DNA of 64,000 nucleotides from Candidatus Altimarinota bacterium (GTDB taxonomy: Bacteria > Patescibacteriota > Gracilibacteria > BD1-5 > UBA6164), in NCBI GenBank assembly GCA_030683605.1, contig JAUXPL010000011.1:35161-99160 (forward strand). The letters are read 5' to 3'. Positions 56,456 through 64,000 of this stretch are shown in pieces. Every line of letters begins with the position of its first letter. Positions within the stretch are counted from its first letter, which is position 1. Under the pieces are notes generated by a model. That model was not told where the DNA came from. It did not search any database and worked only from the letters and a program-made list of their open reading frames with translations. The position numbers were made by a program, and so were the translations under genes.

Positions 56456-57826
56456 TTATTGGGAAATAATTTTATTTATATCATTATATGCTATTATTAC
56501 ACTTAATGCAATTAAAATAATAAAAAATCATACATGAATTAGTCATTCTACTTTTTCATTAATAGCTTTTTTTCAGAATATTCTTTTTATTAAGCCATTT
56601 ATTGTTATGAAAATAAATCTTCATCAGTCTAATGCAGGGATAGGTAATAGATTAAAAACTCAAAGATTTATAGATATTATTGCTCATAATATAAATAGAA
56701 AAGTTATTCATGCTGATAGGGAACTACTTACAAAATCTACTATTCAAATTGGTCAACTTACTTCAGAAATTGCTTCTGTTCTTTCTTCAGCTGTTTTAGG
56801 ATTAAATATTTTTTTAATTAGAATTCATAATCATTTAAATGTTAATAGAGATTGATTATAAGTCTCTAAAAATCAATATTTTAAAGAATCAAACAAATCA
56901 TATTTATATATAAAATTTTTATTTAATACTACATTTTCTCATATATATGATCATATTTTTCATTTTTCTCAATTTTTTTCAGTTCAAATTGATTGATTAT
57001 TTACAAGAGGTGTAATTGGTATTTTTATATTTTCTCAGTTTCTTAAAATATCAAATACTAATTCTTTATTTGCATTTTCTCATATTATTTCAATTAATTT
57101 CTCTGTTTCATTTATGTTGATTATTATTCAATCATTATTAATTATTCATTTAACTATATCTCATTGTTTTATTCAAGCTTTTTCTGAAATACTTCATTCA
57201 AGTGGAGAGAGTACAAATCAATTTTCTTTCGATAATAATCAAGATTTTATTGATTGTTCATATGTAGGAATAAGCTTTAAATCAAGATTAGTTTCTATCT
57301 TTGTATTTATTCAAATTGGTTTAACTCATATAAAAAATAATATTGTAAAAATTAATGATGCTAGTAAAAAATTCATAAAAACTCAAGCAAGAATTATGAT
57401 AGCTTGTTGCCAAGCTGGTTTATTCATTAGATTATATCCTGCATTATTTTCTTTTAATTTATCTAGAATCATCTTGGAATCTTCTACTGATATTTTTATA
57501 TTTTCTGAGTTATATACTGCTATTCATTTTTCTAAATCATTTTCTAAATTTTCGTTATTATATAATTCTCAATTAGACTTATATACTAAAAAAGAGTTTG
57601 GCATTTCTCCTGTTAATTTTACAAATCATCAAATTGGTAACCAATTTAATGAGTATAGAGTTCATTTTTTATCAGTAAAAAGTTTTTTTGCTCTAGGTGG
57701 AATTCATAATCAAAATTCTTCTACTTTTACTCAAAAAAATCTAGCAGTAGAAAAATGTCATAATTCATGTACTATTACAATTACTGAGAATAAAATTATA
57801 GAAACTATTATTCATATTATTATCAT
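56456..57826 (-). CDS. rseP: Site-2 intramembrane metalloprotease RseP, 456 aa
   Basis: IVHELGHFSTARFFGVKVEE near residue 20 carries the H-E-x-x-H zinc site. A helix with INFLLASLIF-like sequence follows near residue 150, then a PDZ domain (SPLEGSISEKAGIKQGDIV near residue 220) and the second catalytic helix NLGVFNLLPIPALDGGRF near residue 400 with the conserved Asp. It cleaves transmembrane anti-sigma factors or signal peptides inside the membrane. It is longer than average because of an insertion near residue 80-110. Start ATG at 57826 gives the family's first helix directly. Confidence 0.9.
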
Positions 57827-57914
57827 TTTTTTATTTAATTATTATATATATTAATTTATATTTTATATCTTACTAATCATAGTTGTTTTGTCTAATTTTT
57901 TAATGAAAGTTTTT

Positions 57915-57943
57915 TTGCTTTTTTAATGATTTTATAGTATAAT
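57915..57943 (+). promoter_or_regulatory. Promoter for the giant protein gene
   Basis: TTGCTT at 57915-57920 and TATAAT at 57938-57943 have an ideal 17-base spacer and lie 31 bases before the ATG. Confidence 0.65.
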
Positions 57944-57973
57944 ATAAGTAAATAATATTTAATATAACAATAT

Positions 57974-60900
57974 ATGGCAATTAATTGAAATAATAATGTT
58001 AATGAAAATAGTGAAATACCTAATAATACATCAGAAGATTTAAAAAGTAAATTTATAAAACAATTTGTATCAGAGAAAATATCAGAAGATAAGATAACTT
58101 TTATTAATGATATTATGAATAATAATACTTTAGCTTCAGTTACTAATTTGGATTCAGATATGAATAGATTTAAATCTATGAATAATGATTTTAAGAATTT
58201 CAAGTTAGAAGATATTAGTATTTTTGATTTAAAAAGAGCTATTTGAAAAGATTACTTAAAAGTGAAAAATGCTAGAAATAATTTATTATGAATTATTAGT
58301 CAAGAATATGATTATAATAATTCAGAAAAAGATAAAATATCTAAAAAAATAGATACATTGACCATAGAAGAATTATATTCACTTATTAATTCTGATAAAA
58401 AAATTAATGTATTTTTAGAAAAAATAATAAATAATATAAAATTAAGAAATAAAAAAAATACTTTTAATTTTCTTAATTGATTTTCTGAGTCAGAAATTAA
58501 CAATAGATTGGATAAATATTGAATAGATAAAAGAAAACAAGTAGAATGAATTTTGTATGATATTTCTACATTGAGAATAATTGATAATGATATTAGAATT
58601 CTATTTGAATTAAATTTTTTCAACGATTCTGAAAAGAAAGAATTAGTAGAAAAATTTATTCCTACTATTGATCTCCAAAAAGCTTCTGATATTTGAATAT
58701 TAACTAAAAGTGATGCAACAAAATTAAAAGAAAAATTAATTAAAAGTAATTTATTATCAGAATGATTAACTGATTTACAAATAAATAGTATAATTGAAAA
58801 TACTCCATTATCAGATATTACTCTCTTATCTAAAGATTTTTTTGCATATAATAATTCTATAGATAAGTTGGCTACTGAAATATGATTTAAAAATTTAGAA
58901 AATGATTTTAAGGATATTTTAAGTGATATAAATACAGATATACAAAAATCGTGACCTCAAAATTTCCAAGAATTATTAAAATCAATTAATGACTTGAATA
59001 AAAATAATAATTTTAAAAATATAGATAAGTTTAAAAAATGAAATATTTTTACTTATACAACAAAAGATATTCAATGAGATAGTAAAACCACATATTTTCA
59101 AATTAGTTCTATAGATGATAATTCTAAAACTTTATGAATAAAACTTTTATGAGATTGAAATAAAATAATTACCAATTATGAATCTGTAGAAACTCAGAAA
59201 TTAACATATAAAGATTTTTTAACAAAAATAACAAATACAAAAGAGTTATTTTTAGATTTTTTTAGTCCAGAGCAAATTGAAAACAAAATTTCTAGTACAG
59301 ATGATAAATTAACCGAATTTGATTATAAGAGATTAGATACTACAGATTTGCAAAAAAACAAAGCCAGTCTGACTAAACAATATATAGATTGATTAAATAA
59401 AGAAATTAATGATTTAAAAAATGAATTTAGCACAAAAAAAGATGATAAACAATTAGAATCATTAATAAAACAAAAAGAAGAAATAATAAAAAATTATAAT
59501 AATAATCAAAGTGATGAAAATTTGCTTGAGTTGATAAATTTCAAAAAATTTATTGATAAGATTGATGAAATAGATAGTGATTGAAAAAAACTGTGATTTG
59601 AAAAATGAACAATATTTGAATCAAAAAATTCGATTTACGAAGTAATATGAATAAGTGATAATTATATTGATTTAAAAAGTCTAGCTTGAAAAGAAAAAAT
59701 AACTTATGAAGTTTTCTATGATTTATTTAGTAAAAATAAAGCAAAAAGAAAAGCACCAATAAATAATTTTTGAGACTATATAAATCAAATTAAATCTAAA
59801 GGAAATGATTTTAATAAAAAGTGGGATAAACATGAAATTATTAATTGAGAATTAATAGAAAAATCAGTACAATACTTAGAAAAAACAGAAGATAAAAAAG
59901 TTGAGTTCTTAGTATCAAGTGATAATAATGAATTAATTAAAATAAATAAAATTTCATGAAATTCTGTAACTGTTCAATTTTGAGAAAGAAAAGATTATTC
60001 AGATTATAGTAAAGGTGAAAGAAAGAAAAATAATATTCCAACAAATGCAAAATGAGAAAAAATATCATTAGAAGAAAAAGAATACAATCTTACTTTATCA
60101 GAGCTTGATTTGTATATAAATAAATTTAAGTTTTATCCAAATTGGAAAACTTGACAAACTATTGAACCTGATATTATCAAAGATAAACAAAATAAATTTG
60201 AAAATTGATTTTTTACTTCGTTTTTTAATAGAGTATCAATTAATGAAATAATTTCAGGATGAAAAATGTTAGTTGAGTGAATAAAAGAAACATTAAAAAA
60301 ATGAAATGATTTACATGCTGCTAAATTTGCTTCAGGATTATGAGGTTTTTTGCCAGATGAGATTAAACAAGATATGTTAATAAAGGTAGAAAGAGCTGAG
60401 TCGGAACAAATGGATAAAGAATTAGATAGTTTATCAAAGGTAGATTCACCAATTGCTGTACAAAGAATTGAAAAATGGCTATTGAATAAAAGTACACCTG
60501 AGTATAAAAAAGAGGCATGAATATTATTTATGCTTGAAAAATACTGACATTTAGCTTCAAAATGAGCTTTATTTGAATATAGATGAAAACGGTTATGGTA
60601 TGAGGCATTATGATGAAGAATAAATGATAAATTATTTATAGAAACAAAAGAAGAAGCAGAAAAATCAAATATTACATTTTCTGAAGAATATTTGGTACAT
60701 TTGTTATTAAAAAAACAATGTTCTAAAAAATTGCCACCTTATAGAAGATCTAGATTACATAAAGAATATGAAAATAAGTGGAAATCTTGAGTAGAATGAG
60801 AATTAGAAAAATGATATAAAGATGCTAGTAATAAAAGAACAGCAAAAGATATGCTTAAGTCTTGATTTGATGAAGCTTCTTGATGAACTTCTTCAAATTC

Positions 60901-61990
60901 TATATGATGGTTTAAAAAATCTATTGAAAGATGATGAACACTTGAGGATATGAGTGAATGATTTTTTTGTTTAATATTCTCATGATCTTTATATAATATT
61001 GATCAGACTACTTTTAATAAGATAAAAACTTTATGGGATTGAGATTGAATGCCTATGATTATTGCTAGAATGTCATCTACTTATTCAGATATGATTTTGT
61101 TTAATAAATTAATTATTGAATTATCAGAAAAAATTACAGTAGCTTATTGAGGTAAATATTCATCTATGGGAAAAGAAGCTAAAGAATTATTTAATGATTG
61201 ATTAGAAAAAAAATGATTAGAAAAAGATAGACTGGAAAGATCTAGAGAATTTTGGAAAAAATATAGTACTCCTTTAGTAAGAGCAATAAATATAGCAAAT
61301 ACAGATAACTGAGTTTTTTCAAAAACTGATAAAATAATATTATTTGAAAAAGATAAAAATCCAATTTTTAAAGAATATTATTCAAAAATTAGATCGTTTT
61401 CAGACGAAATAGAATTCAAAGAAGAATTCATGACTGATTGATTCAAGGAACAATGAGTAACTTGACTATGTCCATACCAAGTTGCCAGAAAAACTTTAAA
61501 GATGCATCAGTCAGGATGATTTATAAAAGATAAAAATGGTAAAGCTACTTGGGATGAATTTTCAAAAGATATTAATAGTGTTAAGAATAAAATTTTTGAT
61601 AATAATAGTGATAAAATAGATAGTTCTAAAAATATTGAATTACAAAAAAAATATTTATTAATAATCTTAAGAGATATAATTAGAGCTTTTATAGAAAATT
61701 CTTGATGAAATCCAAAGATGTTAGAAGCTCATAATTTACTTACAACTGATATTTGACAAGATTTAAATAAATGGTGAATAGACTTAAAAAGAGATTTTTG
61801 AGATAAATCTCCTACTATGATATCAAATTGAGAAGCTGATAATGATATATTAAAAGCAGCTGAAAAAATATTAGCTTGATGAATATCTAATACAAATATT
61901 AATTTTAATAATCCTTTTAATGATATTCAAAATAATTCTAAAAAAGCTATTGATAATACTATATGAGAAACAAATGATTATTTTAATTAA
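57974..61990 (+). CDS. Giant hypothetical protein, 1,338 aa
   Basis: There is one unbroken frame with TGA=Gly. Residues 1-450 are Lys/Asn/Asp-rich and helical with repeated leucine spacing (SEDLKSKFIKQFVSEKI; LTIEELYSLIN). About 470-760 alternates strands and charged helices. From about 760 the sequence is less biased and richer in Gly and Trp: FASGLGGFLPDEIKQDML, YRGKRLWYEALGGRIND and LKSGFDEASGGTSSNSIGWF. CPYQVARKTLKMHQSGGFI near residue 1165 holds a lone Cys. No signal peptide or membrane helix is seen. I do not recognise it; similar giant proteins are typical of these phyla, possibly surface or host-contact proteins. Confidence 0.6.
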
Positions 61991-62006
61991 TATTATATAA
62001 AAAAGT

Positions 62007-62043
62007 AAAAAATAAACCAAAGCTTAGCTTTGGTTTATTTTTT
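62007..62043. terminator. Bidirectional terminator with 18-bp perfect stem
   Basis: The arms aaaaaataaaccaaagct and agctttggtttatttttt are separated by one base. It ends the giant gene and the convergent pilin gene, whose stop is in the right arm. Confidence 0.9.
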
Positions 62044-62664
62044 ACTCTTCCAGTTAGTTAAAGTTTGTTCTATTTCTAGTTTATAAGGAACCGTAGAAGA
62101 ACTATCTGACCATTGTACAACAGAAGTAATTTTTAAACTTGATTCATTTGAGCTTCATGTATTTGGATATTCTACTTTTATTTCTCTAGTATATAGTGGT
62201 TTTGTATCAACTGTTCATCCAGATTGTGTAAATATTCAGTTATCTAATCATACTTTGAAAAAATTTCTGTAGTCATTATCAGAATAATTAAATGTAGTTA
62301 CTCAGGTATCTTCTTTTAATTCCCATCTATTTTCATTGTTTAAATATATTTTATAAGTATCTGTTGATTTAATATCTGTATCCTCTAAATCATTTCATAT
62401 ACAATCTGAATCATAATTATATGTATTCCAACAATTAGCATAATCGCTAGAAAAAAGTATCCAGTTTGTATCTCTGATATTTGTAAATCATTCTATTCAT
62501 TGTCTAGCTATTTGTACGGCTTGTATTTTATTTTTAACAGAAACAGTAAGTTTATTAGATTCACTTAGCAGTTTATACATTCAAGTGACTCAAGTAACTA
62601 TTATAAGCATTACTATCATTGCTTCAACTATTGAAGTTGCAGAGTATTTTCATTTATTTTTCAT
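62035..62664 (-). CDS. Type IV pilin-like protein, 209 aa
   Basis: MKNKGKYSATSIVEAMIVML at the start has a short basic leader and a hydrophobic helix with Glu at +5 in the position expected for a prepilin-peptidase substrate. IVTGVTGMYKLLSES completes the pilin helix. The C-terminal domain is beta-like with a Cys pair (NCWNTYNYDSDCIG) and ends LEIEQTLTNWKSKK. Its leader differs from the fibrinogen-fused protein at 6780. It may be a minor pilin (PilV-like). No prepilin peptidase gene is in the window. Confidence 0.7.
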
Positions 62665-62797
62665 ATATTTTTAGGTTATTTTTATTATTTTAATACTTTT
62701 ATTTTATTTTTCAAGAATTTTATCTTTACAAAACAATAAAATAGGTTAAATTATATATAAATACAAAATTATTTATTATATATTTATTAAAAAATTA

Positions 62798-63841
62798 ATG
62801 GACAAAATTTCAATTCATGATGAAAAAAAAGTAAAAGAGTTATTAGAAAAAAATTGAGAAAAAGTTTTTAGATATTCTCAAATAGAAAATGCAATTTATA
62901 AAAATTTTATTGTAGATTTTGATGAGATGAATACTTTATCAATTAAGCTTAGAGATTTATTAAAAGAAAATTGTTATTTCACATCTTTAACTGTTGATAC
63001 AGTAAATACAAGTGAAAATGGACAGACTACTAAATTATTATTCAAGACTAGTACTTGAGAGTATATAGAATCTGTTATCATGAGACATTTAACAGGTAGG
63101 GTAACATTATGTATTAGTTGTCAAGCAGGTTGTCCAATGGCTTGTTCTTTTTGTGCTACTTGAAAACTATGATTACTTAAAAACTTGTCATTCAATGAAA
63201 TAATTGAACAAGTTTATTATGCTGCAAAATTATTAAATGATGAATGAAATAAACTTAGAAATATTGTATATATGTGAATGGGTGAACCTATGTTAAATTA
63301 TGATATAGTTCGTGATACAATAAATTTCGCAACTGAACAAAAAAAGTTTGATTTAGCAAATAGGAGAATAACAGTATCTACATGTTGAATTGTTCCATGA
63401 ATTAGAAAATTTACCAAGGATTTTCCACAAACAAGTTTGGCAATTTCACTTCATGCACCTAATGATGATATTAGAAAATGAATAATGCCCGTAGATCATA
63501 CTTATCCTTTGGTAGATTTAATGAAGTCTCTTGATGATTATGTAGCAGAAACTAATAAAAAAGTATTTTATGAATATATAATGATTAATTGAGTTAATGA
63601 TCATATTAAACTAGCACATGAATTGGGTAAATTATTAGAATGAAAATTGGCGCATGTTAATTTTATTCCATATAATGCTTGAGAATGAACTAGTTCTGAT
63701 TGATATACAACAACTCCTAGATTTATAATTGAAAAATTTCAAAAAATATTACAGCATTATTGAGTTGTATCTACGATTAGAGCAACTATGTGAGATGATA
63801 TTGATGCAGCATGTTGACAATTAGCAAATAAAAAAAAGTAA
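62798..63841 (+). CDS. rlmN: 23S rRNA/tRNA adenine-2-methyltransferase RlmN, 347 aa
   Basis: [15 protein letters not shown] near residue 110 is the C-x3-C-x2-C cluster of radical SAM enzymes. [13 protein letters not shown] near residue 158, STCGIVPGIRKF near residue 195 with a catalytic Cys, [13 protein letters not shown] near residue 212 and TIRATMGDDIDAACGQL at the C-terminus with the second catalytic Cys are all present. TGA encodes many of the conserved glycines, including those in GMGEP. It methylates A2503 of 23S rRNA and A37 of some tRNAs. A possible -35 (TTTACA at 62725) lies upstream. Confidence 0.95.
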
Positions 63842-64000
63842 AGAAAAACTAGTTTTTACGGCTCTTTTCTACCTAGCAGGAAAAAAACTATGATAAAACA
63901 AGCTTGTTGAAGCAAAATTTTGCGACAAGCTTTTTTAAATACATAGATTTCAATTTGAATCAATGAGATTGTCTTTTAGCAACCTTACATAAATTATTAA
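63842..64000. other. Non-coding tail of the window
   Basis: No reading frame of note is seen. It holds a small palindrome (aaaaactagttttt at 63844-63857) and the rlmN terminator. The segment ctcttttctacctagcagg is unexplained. Confidence 0.5.
63900..63936 (+). terminator. Terminator after rlmN
   Basis: The outer arms aagcttgt / acaagctt with an inner self-complementary gcaaaattttgc and a following T-run form a two-part hairpin. Confidence 0.75.

Noticed and set aside
57114..57854. 246-codon open frame on the plus strand
   Set aside because: It is the antisense shadow of rseP, whose zinc-site, PDZ and LDGG motifs are all in place on the minus strand.

Overview
All coding evidence in this window depends on UGA being read as glycine (translation table 25). 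With TGA as a stop, the strands break into short fragments. With TGA=Gly, both strands resolve into long, tightly packed genes, and TGA falls exactly on invariant glycines, such as the Rossmann GxxGxxG of the epimerases, the RfbF nucleotidyl-transferase loop, the RseP LDGG motif and the RlmN GMGEP motif. Genes end in TAA or TAG only. Together with the extreme AT content, short intergenic spaces and host-associated gene set, this points to a candidate-phyla-radiation bacterium of the Gracilibacteria (BD1-5) or Absconditabacteria (SR1). The window alone does not separate the two. I found no tRNA, rRNA or CRISPR array.

Positions 1-34,000 form a large surface-glycan locus. Part 1 (1-8,078): a membrane glycosyltransferase-like protein (partial), a Wzx-type flippase, three soluble glycosyltransferases, a GtrB-like polyprenyl-phosphate glycosyltransferase, and a pilin-like surface protein with a fibrinogen-type C-terminal domain. 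Part 2 (8,264-18,321, mainly plus strand): a membrane protein, UDP-glucuronate 4-epimerase, a GT14 enzyme, GalE, an unknown protein, an AAA ATPase, and a GT4/methyltransferase/GT4 set. Part 3 (18,318-28,140, minus strand): a Gmd-like enzyme, glycosyltransferases and an almost complete CDP-tyvelose pathway (RfbF, RfbG, RfbH, a paratose-synthase-like reductase and RfbE). Part 4 (28,274-33,990, minus strand): the GDP-mannose/GDP-fucose supply (phosphomannomutase, ManC, Gmd, Fcl), interrupted by an ATPase gene flanked by a 32-bp direct repeat.

Positions 34,100-41,900 hold an AbiE-type toxin-antitoxin pair, a Kazal-like secreted protein, an mtnN-luxS-apt operon (recycling of SAM by-products and AI-2 synthesis), a second flippase, a malic enzyme and a P-loop kinase-like protein. 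Positions 41,953-47,764 carry a 1,250-aa membrane protein and a protein with a GGDEI motif.

Positions 47,777-53,543 look like a flavin region: riboflavin synthase, lumazine synthase and a flavokinase/cytidylyltransferase-like fusion in reversed domain order. After an RSH-type HD protein and tRNA-guanine transglycosylase come an FMN-binding-like lipoprotein and ApbE. Positions 53,701-63,841 hold two secreted proteins, an HD phosphohydrolase, the RseP protease, a giant 1,338-aa protein, a pilin-like protein and RlmN.

The most unusual observation is a family of GC-rich palindromic repeats inserted in frame into coding sequence: one copy in galE, three tandem 48-bp copies at the domain junction of the malic enzyme, plus a different palindrome also in galE. 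They resemble in concept the protein-coding palindromic elements of Rickettsia. Most transcription units end in long perfect hairpins with T-runs, many shared by convergent genes.
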